A DNA stretch of 5,232 bases, taken from contig JAKRSE010000406.1 of NCBI GenBank assembly GCA_022402505.1, positions 1 through 5,232 on the forward strand. The letters are read 5' to 3'. The notes below the pieces were generated by a model. The model was not told where the DNA came from and made no database searches. It saw only the letters and a program-made list of their open reading frames with translations. The number at the start of each line of letters is the position of its first letter. Position 1 is the first letter of the stretch. Source of the DNA: Fimbriimonadaceae bacterium. Lineage in GTDB: Bacteria; Armatimonadota; Fimbriimonadia; Fimbriimonadales; Fimbriimonadaceae. Below, piece after piece: positions 1 to 5,232 of this stretch. Both the position numbers and the translations under genes were made by a program.

Positions 1-717
1 ACCGGGGTTGCCATCTCCGGCCTGGGCTACTACCCGAACGCCCTGGCGGCCGATCCCGACGAAGCCCGGGTGGCTCAGGAGCACATCAAGGCGGTCATCT
101 CGGCTTCGGCCGACCTCGGGATCGGGAGGATGAACACCTTCATCGGACGCGACCCCAAGGCCTCCGTGGAGGAAAGCTTTGCGTCATTCGTGCAGGTTTG
201 GGGCCCGATCCTGAATCATGCGGAGGAAAAGAAGGTGAAGATCGGCATCGAAAACTGTCCGATGTTCTTCAGTCAGGACGAGTGGCCGGGCGGCAAGAAC
301 CTGGCGACGACGCCCGCCATGTGGCGCCGGATGTTCGCCGAGTTCCCCACCGAATTCTTCGGGCTGAACTACGATCCGAGCCATCTGGTGTGGCAGATGA
401 TCGACCCGATCGAGCCGATCTTCGAGTTCGCCGGCCGCATCCACCACGCCCACGCCAAGGACTGCCGGGTGGACCGGCACCGGCTCGGTCAGGTCGGAAT
501 CATGGCGACCCCGCTGGAGTACCACACCCCGAAGCTCCCCGGACTGGGCGAGGTGAACTGGGGCCGCTACTTCTCCGTGCTCTCGGACTGCGGCTACACG
601 GGTCCGGTCTGCGTCGAAGTCGAAGACCGCCCCTACGAGGCGTCTCTTCAAGGCCGAAAGGCAGCTCTGGTGCAGTCGTACCGGTATCTGAGGCCGCTGA
701 TCGGAGAGTTCGCCTAG
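1..717 (+). CDS. Sugar phosphate isomerase/epimerase, xylose-isomerase-like TIM barrel (5' partial)
   Basis: The reading frame is open from base 1 and ends at a TAG, giving 238 visible residues. Family members are usually about 280-340 residues, so roughly the first 50-100 residues lie outside the window. The fold is the AP-endonuclease-2/xylose-isomerase TIM barrel, which binds a divalent metal and isomerises or epimerises sugars or related polyols in the cytoplasm. Likely metal and active-site residues sit where the family has them, numbered from the first visible codon: Glu84 in IGIENCP, Asp125 and His128 in NYDPSHL, His149/His151 and Asp154 in HHAHAKD, and Glu206/Glu208 near the end in CVEVED. 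A bulky insert at about 157-182 before the GLGEV motif is common in this group. The substrate cannot be told from sequence; related genes often belong to inositol or other sugar catabolism. There is no room for a 3' untranslated region, because its stop overlaps the convergent gene's stop. Confidence 0.9.
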   Translation, partial: TGVAISGLGYYPNALAADPDEARVAQEHIKAVISASADLGIGRMNTFIGRDPKASVEESFASFVQVWGPILNHAEEKKVKIGIENCPMFFSQDEWPGGKNLATTPAMWRRMFAEFPTEFFGLNYDPSHLVWQMIDPIEPIFEFAGRIHHAHAKDCRVDRHRLGQVGIMATPLEYHTPKLPGLGEVNWGRYFSVLSDCGYTGPVCVEVEDRPYEASLQGRKAALVQSYRYLRPLIGEFA

Positions 718-1298
718 AGCCCCTCAAAAATGTAGATTGAGTAGGCATCTTTGGGCTTGGCAGAATGCTGTCGCAAGGTTTTTGGTGAGGCCTTGGAGAG
801 CTGGTAGACCAGGTACTCAATTCCATGCTTCTCCATGAGGTCAGCAACCTTCAACGTGCAGGCCGACAGGTCCGGTTCTGCCATGCAGAAAGTGCGGACG
901 GCACCACCCAGGCCGATCCTCCAACTCTTGCCGGTTTGGAACATCATGATCGGCCGGGTCCCACGACCTTGGCTTGACTGGAGTTCCATCTTCAGTCCCG
1001 TCCGAGTTTGCGTGATCTCCGAGACGCCGATCTCGCTGAACCTTAGGTCCAGATCCTGTAGAAACAGTCTAACTGACTCCTGATTTGCTCCCATGAGTTG
1101 AAGATCATCTGGATGGACCATGGAGGCAATCTGATCGTGATCTCCCCTCCGGAGCGCATCGATCACTCGGTTTGAGAAACTCTGTGGGGATTCCCCCGGC
1201 CAAATCCTCAGGCCCCAAAAGACCGCACCTACAGCCAGGACGAGGACTCCAATCCAGCGAATCATCGCACCGCGAGGCGCGGTCTTGGGTCGGCTCAT
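714..1298 (-). CDS. Membrane-anchored protein of unknown function
   Basis: I do not recognise this 194-residue protein. It has a basic N-terminus, one hydrophobic segment at about residues 14-31 (GVLVLAVGAVFWGL core) and then a soluble region that would lie outside the cytoplasmic membrane. The stretch at 40-135 (SFSNRVIDALRRGDHDQIASM, then strand-like segments ending in KSWRIGLG) has the helix-then-sheet pattern of NTF2-like/SnoaL-type domains, but that is an impression only. Two cysteines (138 and 147) flank CMAEPDLSAC and could pair outside the cell. The start ATG overlaps the stop of the upstream Cys-rich gene (TGATG), which suggests translational coupling and supports this start over the ATG at residue 12; an AAGG lies four bases upstream. 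It is the last gene of the operon, and its TAG shares CTAG with the convergent sugar isomerase stop. Confidence 0.75.
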   Translation of the reverse strand: MSRPKTAPRGAMIRWIGVLVLAVGAVFWGLRIWPGESPQSFSNRVIDALRRGDHDQIASMVHPDDLQLMGANQESVRLFLQDLDLRFSEIGVSEITQTRTGLKMELQSSQGRGTRPIMMFQTGKSWRIGLGGAVRTFCMAEPDLSACTLKVADLMEKHGIEYLVYQLSKASPKTLRQHSAKPKDAYSIYIFEGL

Positions 1299-1753
1299 CA
1301 GCCTTCGCCCGAACCTCCGCCCTCGTCATCGGCTTCGCAGAGCTGGTGGGTCTCTCGTTGCACGCACCGTTCATTGATGGACGGATTGCCATAACTTGCC
1401 GAAGCGTGAACCGGCCCGCAGGAGCCCCAGTAGTACACCTCCCCCGTGAGGGGATGCGTGGTGAACCGGTGGCAATTGAAGTTCCGGCAGACGTAGGAGC
1501 AACACATCGGGTTGTTGTTCGGCGATGTTCCTGTGGAGCAACAGAAGTATGTCCAAAGCTCCGGAATTCGAAGACAGTCTACTCCCTCACACTCAAGCCG
1601 GTGGATATCCGGACACAATGGGCTTCCTGTTGCTTTGGCAACCCGTGCGATTCCAACGAACAGCACAACTGCAAGGATTGTGTACAACGGCACAAGGCGC
1701 AACGCAGCAAAGGGATTTCGAGCGACGGGTCTGGGGTTGTTGGTGCTTTTCAT
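1298..1753 (-). CDS. Secreted cysteine-rich protein, unknown function
   Basis: This 151-residue product is unlike any family I know. The N-terminus is basic, followed by a hydrophobic core at about 20-37 (VPLYTILAVVLFVGIA) and an A-K-A motif at 39-41, which together look like a Sec signal peptide cleaved before Thr42. The remaining ~110 residues hold 12 cysteines (47, 55, 60, 71, 72, 84, 85, 89, 94, 112, 130, 139). These include two CC pairs, consistent with six disulfides or with metal binding outside the cytoplasm. The tail is acidic and glycine-rich (ADDEGGGSGEG). I chose the ATG at 1753; a TTG at 1762, in frame and preceded by AGGA, would add three residues and is a real alternative. The gene follows the pseudopilin by about 40 bases and its TGA overlaps the next start, so it is an internal operon gene. 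Codon use is less GC-rich than in the flanking genes. Confidence 0.78.
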   Translation of the reverse strand: MKSTNNPRPVARNPFAALRLVPLYTILAVVLFVGIARVAKATGSPLCPDIHRLECEGVDCLRIPELWTYFCCSTGTSPNNNPMCCSYVCRNFNCHRFTTHPLTGEVYYWGSCGPVHASASYGNPSINERCVQRETHQLCEADDEGGGSGEG

Positions 1754-1794
1754 CGATCTCAAAAATCAGAGTCCTTGGTCTCCATCATGTTTCT

Positions 1795-2466
1795 CTATTG
1801 GCAACTGTTGTCGCCCGGAAAGAGGCCGGTCCTGACGCCCGGTCGAATTCTCTTGAGTGCCTGCCCGTTGACCTGAAGGACCAACTGCTTCTTTCTTAGG
1901 TGATAGGGGTCCGTGTTCTGTTCGGCTGGCCAGTAAATCCTCTCATCGAAACACACGTCTTCGATCAAGGCAAACTCGTCTTGTTGTTCCTTCAGCCTTT
2001 GCATCGGCGAGCCGCCCATTCGATGGTCAACTTTTCCAAGGTAATCCCGGCCCAAGGAGAATGCATGGAGGCGATAGCCCCAGGGCCGAAGGTCTCCGTT
2101 CGGTCCGATCCCTCCAGGCTTCATGGGCGAGAGCGGAGAGTAGAAGGATTCAAGCGGGACGCCATAGCGGAGCACGACATGCGGTCGAAGGCAGAACCCA
2201 AGCGGAATCTGGTCAAGACCAGGCAGCTCTTCCAGCGAACCCGTATCCGCTGAGTAGAGCATGATCCCTTTGTAGATCGTTCGCATTTGATCCAGCGACT
2301 TTCCCTCAAGGGCCCGGACCCGAACCGGCCCGGAAACGACCAGGGCCAGGGACGCAAGAACGGCAAGAATGGCCAGGCAGAGCATAACCTCCAGCAGGGT
2401 GAACGCCCGACAGGATCGGGCCCGCCTGGGTGCTTTGCCGCGTGCGGGGAACTGCCTACTCGACAT
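1795..2466 (-). CDS. Type II/IV pseudopilin (prepilin-type N-terminal methylation domain)
   Basis: This 223-residue protein starts with a basic leader (about 21 residues) followed by the prepilin signature AFTLLEVMLCLAILAVLASL. A type IV prepilin peptidase would cut between Ala21 and Phe22. Glu26 is then the conserved Glu5 of the mature chain, and residues 22-45 form the hydrophobic helix that holds pilins in the membrane and in the pilus core. Position -1 is Ala instead of the usual Gly. The globular part (about 50-223) matches no subfamily I know, and the H-X9-DG ending of DUF1559 proteins is absent. It may be a minor pseudopilin of a type II secretion or type IV pilus machine, or a stand-alone filament subunit. 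The start at 2466 is set by a strong AAAGGAGG six bases upstream; the frame stays open to an ATG at 2685, but those 73 residues look non-coding. It overlaps the preceding small gene by 11 bases. Confidence 0.88.
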   Translation of the reverse strand: MSSRQFPARGKAPRRARSCRAFTLLEVMLCLAILAVLASLALVVSGPVRVRALEGKSLDQMRTIYKGIMLYSADTGSLEELPGLDQIPLGFCLRPHVVLRYGVPLESFYSPLSPMKPGGIGPNGDLRPWGYRLHAFSLGRDYLGKVDHRMGGSPMQRLKEQQDEFALIEDVCFDERIYWPAEQNTDPYHLRKKQLVLQVNGQALKRIRPGVRTGLFPGDNSCQ

Positions 2467-2692
2467 CGGAAGCCTCCTTTCCGCGAGGCAAAGTCGCCGC
2501 ACTTCGTTCACCTTCCGCGCTGGATTCCAGCGGGCGGCATTCACCGGAGACCTGGGCTTTGGCCGTCCGCAGGACCGTCGCAGCTCGCGACAACCACGGA
2601 TCAGCGGGTACAGACTCCAGGAACACGAGACATGCAACAACGACCAGCGCGATGCATAGATGAACTGTGACTGGGTTGCGTTCATCTGTCAT
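2456..2692 (-). CDS. Small single-helix membrane protein, first gene of the pseudopilin operon
   Basis: This 78-residue reading frame is not recognisable as a known family. It begins MTDERNPVTV and has a hydrophobic stretch at about residues 9-25 (TVHLCIALVVVACLVFL), then a polar tail rich in Ala, Arg and Glu. That fits a one-helix membrane protein, possibly with its tail outside the membrane, or a signal peptide. It is the only frame that makes sense upstream of the pseudopilin, and its TAG overlaps the pseudopilin start by 11 bases, which is typical of translationally coupled genes. The ATG at 2692 has no clear ribosome binding site, so an alternative start cannot be excluded. Small helper proteins next to pseudopilins are common, but no specific role can be given. 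The call rests on position, overlap and hydrophobicity rather than homology. Confidence 0.55.
   Translation of the reverse strand: MTDERNPVTVHLCIALVVVACLVFLESVPADPWLSRAATVLRTAKAQVSGECRPLESSAEGERSAATLPRGKEASDVE
2473..2480 (-). promoter_or_regulatory. Strong ribosome binding site of the pseudopilin gene
   Basis: On the minus strand this reads AAAGGAGG, a nearly full match to the anti-Shine-Dalgarno sequence, and it ends six bases before the ATG at 2466. It lies inside the coding region of the upstream 78-residue gene. It decides the pseudopilin start against the longer in-frame extension and is the best ribosome binding site in the window. Confidence 0.85.
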
Positions 2693-2746
2693 GCGAGAAT
2701 CTTACGACATCCAGTCAGGTCCTGGCCTGAAAAAGTGAAAGTCGGT

Positions 2747-2757
2747 GGGGGGGGGGG
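2747..2757. repeat. Homopolymeric G tract, 11 bases
   Basis: Eleven consecutive G residues on the plus strand lie 54 bases upstream of the first start codon of the minus-strand operon and 121 bases upstream of the hydrolase start. Runs of this length are prone to slipped-strand mispairing. In promoter regions they can change promoter spacing and so switch expression. The length could also be a sequencing or assembly artefact. Confidence 0.95.
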
Positions 2758-2863
2758 CTTAAGGCCTATCAGCAGCCATCCGCCCGTGCCGAACCACGCG
2801 AAGTTGACCCGGGAGCCCCGCCCCGCACGGCCCTTCCCTGAAGCCGAATGGCTGCGTCCCGTT

Positions 2864-2869
2864 AAGGGA
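2864..2869 (+). promoter_or_regulatory. Probable ribosome binding site of the secreted hydrolase gene
   Basis: AAGGGA lies nine bases before the GTG at 2879 and partly matches the anti-Shine-Dalgarno sequence. It supports a GTG start, which also yields a good signal peptide, over the longer open frame. Confidence 0.5.
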
Positions 2870-2878
2870 TCGTCAAGC

Positions 2879-3748
2879 GTGACCAGACTCGGGGTCATGC
2901 TGGCCGCCTCGCTTGCCGCACTCGCCATGACCCCGTCCGTCCGGGTGATGTCCTACAACATCTGGGTGGGAGGGACTCGGTCTCAGCCGCTCAGCCAGAC
3001 CGTCAGGGTGCTGAAGGAGTCGAACGCCGACATCATCGGAATCCAGGAGCCGGGCGAGAACCTGATCCCGCTCGCCCGGCAGACCGGCCTGAGGGTGGCG
3101 CGGGAGGCGGCGATCCTGACCCGGTACCGGGTCCTGGAGAGCTGGGACGTGCCGGGGGCCCGGTGGGGAGGCGCCCGACTCAGGACTCCGGATGGCCGGG
3201 AGATCTGGGCCTACAACACCCACCTGACCGCCTATCCCTACGGCCCTTACGAAGTGCGGGACGGCAAGGCGAAGACGGAGGCCGAGGCGATCGAAGTGGA
3301 GCGGGCTGCCGGGCGGCTGCCGGAGGTCCAGGCGATGCTGGCCGACATCCGGCGACGGGTGCCGAAGGATGCGGCCGTCGTCTTTACCGGCGACTTCAAC
3401 GCCCCCAGCCACCGCGACTGGGCCAGGCCGACCGAACGGACCTTCAACCTGGCGGTCGCCTGGCCGGTCAGCCGCGCCGTGGAGCAGGCCGGCTTCGTGG
3501 ACACCTATCGCCGGGTCCACCGGGATGTGCAAAAGAAGCGGGGCTTCACCTGGTCCCCCGGGTACCCCGTGCCGAACCTGGAACCGAACGATGTGATGGA
3601 CCGGATCGACTTCGTCTATGCCCGAGGCCGTGGGCTGCGGGTCCAGGATGCGATCGTTGTCGCGGAGACCGGGCCGTTCACCGACCTCGCGATCGATCCC
3701 TGGCCCAGCGATCACCGCGCCGTCCTCGCCGTCGTCTCCTGGCGCTGA
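2879..3748 (+). CDS. Secreted endonuclease/exonuclease/phosphatase (EEP) family hydrolase
   Basis: This 289-residue protein carries the full metal-dependent EEP catalytic set: Asn27 in SYNIW, Glu57 in IGIQEP, His115 in YNTHL, Asp172 and Asn174 in GDFN, Asp208 in FVDTY, Asp244 in DRIDFVY and Asp278-His279 in SDHRAV. Such enzymes cleave phosphodiester or phosphomonoester bonds in nucleic acids, lipids or inositol phosphates. The YNIW and WPSDHRAV forms and the export signal fit the extracellular branch rather than the DNA-repair exonuclease III branch, but the substrate is open. Starting at GTG 2879, the first ~18 residues (MTRLGVMLAASLAALAM) form a short signal peptide, so the enzyme probably acts in the periplasm or outside. 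An ATG at 2897 would shorten the signal and is less likely. Its stop lies seven bases from the stop of the convergent ATPase gene, and it is probably transcribed alone from the region shared with the pseudopilin operon. Confidence 0.88.
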   Translation: MTRLGVMLAASLAALAMTPSVRVMSYNIWVGGTRSQPLSQTVRVLKESNADIIGIQEPGENLIPLARQTGLRVAREAAILTRYRVLESWDVPGARWGGARLRTPDGREIWAYNTHLTAYPYGPYEVRDGKAKTEAEAIEVERAAGRLPEVQAMLADIRRRVPKDAAVVFTGDFNAPSHRDWARPTERTFNLAVAWPVSRAVEQAGFVDTYRRVHRDVQKKRGFTWSPGYPVPNLEPNDVMDRIDFVYARGRGLRVQDAIVVAETGPFTDLAIDPWPSDHRAVLAVVSWR

Positions 3749-3755
3749 AGCAGGC

Positions 3756-4952
3756 TCAGACCCGCCGGAAGGCGGCTCCGAGGCGGCGGAGGAGGGTGGG
3801 CTTGGGGGTGTGGACGGGGAGGCCGATCAGGCGCCTGGCCACCGATTCGATCTGCCGGGAGACCGAACCGTTGGGTTCGACCAGGGTGATCGGGCTCCGC
3901 TCGCGAACCGACCGCCCGACCCGCTCGGAAGCCGCAACAAACCCGAGATGCTCGGCCGTCCGGCCCTCGCTTCGGGAGAGGAAGGAGCTGAACTTGGCGA
4001 CCATCGCCCGCGCGGCGGCCTCGTCGCCGGACTGATTGACCACGGTCTTCAGCCGGGCGTTCGGCTTTCGGTCCAGGAGCACCCGGATCACGCCGTAGGC
4101 ATCGACCACCGAGGCCGGGTCGGGAGTCATCACGACGAGCACGTCGTCGGCCTGCTCCAGAACGCTGAGGACCCCGTCGTGGAGGCCGGCTCCGGTGTCC
4201 AGGAAGAGGACGTCGAAGTAGGCTTCGAGCATGTCCAGCCGTACTCCGGAGCGGTTCAGCCGATCATAGGTCATCTTGGCCATCTCGCCCGCGCCGCTTT
4301 CGCCCGCCAGCAGCCGAACTCCCCAGGGGCCGGGGACAAAGGCGTCCATCAGGTTCACGTCGCCGGCGACCACGTCGGCCATGCTGACATCCGGCCGGAC
4401 GCCAAGAATCAGGTGCGTGTTGGAGAGGCCGAAGTCGCAGTCGATGATGCCCACTCGCAGGCCCGCCTTGGAGAGGCTGATCGCGAGGTTGGCGGTGAGG
4501 GTGCTCTTGCCGACGCCGCCCTTCCCTCCGGTCACGGCGATGGTGCGCATCGAGCCGGTGCGGGCTTCCGGATCGGCAGAAAAGCTGGGAAGGTCATGCG
4601 GGGCGCGTCGTCGGATCGGTTCCGAGACGGCATCGGCCAGCTCAGCCGACTCCGGCAGGGCCCGCAGGCCGTAGGCTTCGTGGAGGCCGTTGAGGACGGC
4701 CGATTCGGGAGCGATCACCAGGTGCAGGGGCCGCTGGAGAATGAAGCTCAGCCGGGACAGGCGGGTCCGATCCACCGGCTCTGAGACGGCGACGACGAGA
4801 GCGGTTCCCTCCAGGCGCAGGGGAAGGGCCCGAGCCTCGAAGCAGGCCCGTCGGGGGGCGATGCGGAGAGCCTCTTGGCTTGGCGCCAGGCGGGGCGTCG
4901 CCTGACTGCGGGCGGCGGTGTTCATCATGTCTCGTTCGGTCGGCCACATCAT
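3756..4952 (-). CDS. FlhG/MinD-type ATPase with N-terminal GspE/MshEN-like domain
   Basis: This 398-residue protein has two parts. Residues about 27-97 read like the N-terminal domain of type II secretion and type IV pilus motor ATPases (T2SSE_N/MshEN): a PRRACFEARALPL strand, LVVAVSEPVDRTRLSRLSF, and an ending ESAVLNGLHEAYG. After a linker, residues about 136-385 are a SIMIBI ATPase with the deviant Walker A GGKGGVGKST (142-151), an A'/switch I motif DCDFGLSNTHLILG (171-184) and Walker B FLDTGAGL (250-257). The DTGAG and TPDPASVVDAYGVIR forms are those of FlhG (YlxH/FleN) rather than classical MinD. FlhG proteins dimerise with ATP at the membrane and control flagellum or pilus number and position. 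The C-terminal PTLLRRLGAAFRRV could be an amphipathic membrane-targeting helix. The FlhF-activating DQAxxLR motif usual at the FlhG N-terminus is not seen. Start choice is uncertain: ATGs at 4952, 4949, 4928 and 4925 all lack a strong ribosome binding site. Confidence 0.88.
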   Translation of the reverse strand: MMWPTERDMMNTAARSQATPRLAPSQEALRIAPRRACFEARALPLRLEGTALVVAVSEPVDRTRLSRLSFILQRPLHLVIAPESAVLNGLHEAYGLRALPESAELADAVSEPIRRRAPHDLPSFSADPEARTGSMRTIAVTGGKGGVGKSTLTANLAISLSKAGLRVGIIDCDFGLSNTHLILGVRPDVSMADVVAGDVNLMDAFVPGPWGVRLLAGESGAGEMAKMTYDRLNRSGVRLDMLEAYFDVLFLDTGAGLHDGVLSVLEQADDVLVVMTPDPASVVDAYGVIRVLLDRKPNARLKTVVNQSGDEAAARAMVAKFSSFLSRSEGRTAEHLGFVAASERVGRSVRERSPITLVEPNGSVSRQIESVARRLIGLPVHTPKPTLLRRLGAAFRRV

Positions 4953-5011
4953 GCCGGCGGGCCGCCTGATTCCGGGCGGTGCAAAACCGGGGCCGAGGCC
5001 GCCGAACCGGG

Positions 5012-5017
5012 CATAAT
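5012..5017 (+). promoter_or_regulatory. Possible -10 element close to the DUF5665-like gene start
   Basis: CATAAT matches five of six bases of the TATAAT consensus and stands out in very GC-rich surroundings. It ends only nine bases before the ATG at 5027, so a transcript from it would have almost no leader. No -35 hexamer is visible 17 bases upstream (GGGGCC there). It is weak evidence from one hexamer. Confidence 0.25.
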
Positions 5018-5026
5018 CCGTGAGGA

Positions 5027-5232
5027 ATGCCAGGACCGACCGACCCCCGACCGGCGGTGGATCAGAGCGATTCCGCCGAGCACCTGGCTCTACTACGAGA
5101 GCAGAACGCCCTGCTGCGGCGGCAGATTCGAGACAACAGCCATCTGGGCATCGTTCTGGTGCGGGGAATGATCATCGGGCTGGGCACGGCCATCGGTGCG
5201 ACGGTCATCCTGAGCCTCGCGGTCTACATTCT
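5027..5232 (+). CDS. Small membrane protein resembling DUF5665 (3' partial)
   Basis: The frame opens at ATG 5027, right after an in-frame TGA at 5021, and runs off the window end with 68 whole codons. Residues 17-36 (AEHLALLREQNALLRRQIRD) look like a short coiled coil. They are followed at about 41-68 by GIVLVRGMIIGLGTAIGAT and a hydrophobic run VILSLAVYI. The arrangement of a short polar N-terminus, a RG-x-GLGTAIGAT motif and one membrane helix is what I know from DUF5665 proteins, which have no established function. A GAGG lies only two bases from the ATG, so the ribosome binding site is poorly placed. It is divergent from the FlhG-like gene, with 74 bases between start codons, so the two may share a regulatory region. 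The rest of the protein, probably a few tens of residues at most in this family, is outside the window. Confidence 0.7.
   Translation, partial: MPGPTDPRPAVDQSDSAEHLALLREQNALLRRQIRDNSHLGIVLVRGMIIGLGTAIGATVILSLAVYI

Larger units (their letters stand above)
2693..2878. other. Divergent intergenic region, likely promoters for both directions
   Basis: These 186 bases separate the minus-strand pseudopilin operon from the plus-strand hydrolase gene, so each direction probably has its promoter here. The long open frame running back from the hydrolase to 2660 looks non-coding (proline/arginine-rich, no motif). I see an 11-base G run at 2747-2757 and an imperfect palindrome at 2715-2730. For the minus direction, TAAGAT (2699-2704) resembles a -10 box but no -35 partner stands at 17 bases. 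No convincing sigma-70 pair could be placed for the plus direction; a TTGACC near 2805 has no -10 partner. Confidence 0.5.

Noticed and set aside
1763..1789. Short ATG frame (about nine codons) between the pseudopilin and the Cys-rich gene
   Set aside because: Such short frames occur by chance, and it has no regulatory feature such as repeated codons or a hairpin.
1172..1876. 234-residue plus-strand open frame opposite the Cys-rich gene
   Set aside because: It runs through the stop and start junctions of the minus-strand operon, has no recognisable motif or ribosome binding site, and competes with frames that have signal peptides and coupled starts.
2467..2685. N-terminal extension of the pseudopilin to the ATG at 2685
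   Set aside because: Prepilin leaders are short, the extra 73 residues look non-coding and overlap the 78-residue gene, and a strong AAAGGAGG marks the start at 2466.
2660..2878. N-terminal extension of the EEP hydrolase to the ATG at 2660
   Set aside because: The extension crosses the G11 tract and the divergent promoter region, encodes a low-complexity Gly/Pro/Arg stretch, and would bury the signal peptide that begins at GTG 2879.
2873..3715. 280-residue minus-strand open frame opposite the hydrolase gene
   Set aside because: Composition is Pro/Gly/Arg/His-rich shadow sequence with no motif, while the plus strand has the whole EEP catalytic set.
3762..3775. CCGCC-GGAA-GGCGG hairpin between the convergent hydrolase and ATPase genes
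   Set aside because: The stem is only five pairs, lies within the ATPase coding end, and has no T run on either strand, so I do not call it a terminator.
3618..4784. 388-residue plus-strand open frame opposite the FlhG-like gene
   Set aside because: It is an antisense shadow of high-GC coding DNA; the minus strand carries complete ATPase motifs.

Overview
This 5.2 kb window holds chromosomal-type bacterial DNA with seven to eight protein genes and no RNA genes, insertion sequences or CRISPR arrays that I can see. The flanking genes are very GC-rich (47 of 60 bases are G/C in 3301-3360), and the middle is clearly poorer (28 of 60 in 721-780, 32 of 60 in 1621-1680). A pseudopilin, a FlhG-like ATPase and a xylose-isomerase-like sugar isomerase together suit a Gram-negative-type bacterium such as an Armatimonadota or Planctomycetota member. 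That placement is an impression from gene style, not proof.

Layout. (1) Positions 1-717, plus strand: the C-terminal three quarters of a sugar phosphate isomerase/epimerase, cut by the window edge. (2) Positions 2692 down to 714, minus strand: a tight four-gene operon of exported or membrane-anchored small proteins. In order of transcription these are a 78-residue one-helix protein, a type II/IV pseudopilin with a strong ribosome binding site, a secreted protein with 12 cysteines, and a membrane-anchored 194-residue protein of unknown function. Three of the four junctions or ends overlap, including a final stop codon that shares a CTAG with the sugar isomerase stop. (3) Positions 2693-2878: a divergent intergenic region with an 11-base G run and a small palindrome. 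(4) Positions 2879-3748, plus: a secreted endonuclease/exonuclease/phosphatase-family hydrolase. (5) Positions 4952 down to 3756, minus: a FlhG/MinD-type ATPase with a T2SS/T4P GspE-type N-terminal domain (MshEN-like) fused in front. (6) Positions 5027 to the end, plus: the start of a small membrane protein resembling DUF5665, divergent from the ATPase gene.

How they may work together. The fused ATPase carries a domain otherwise found on type IV pilus and type II secretion motor ATPases, and about 1 kb away lies an operon led by an orphan pseudopilin with two further exported proteins. Both point to an envelope-spanning pilus or secretion machine encoded elsewhere. A functional link between the two loci is inference. 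The most unusual items are the MshEN-FlhG fusion, the low-GC pseudopilin/Cys-rich operon, and the poly-G tract in the divergent regulatory region.
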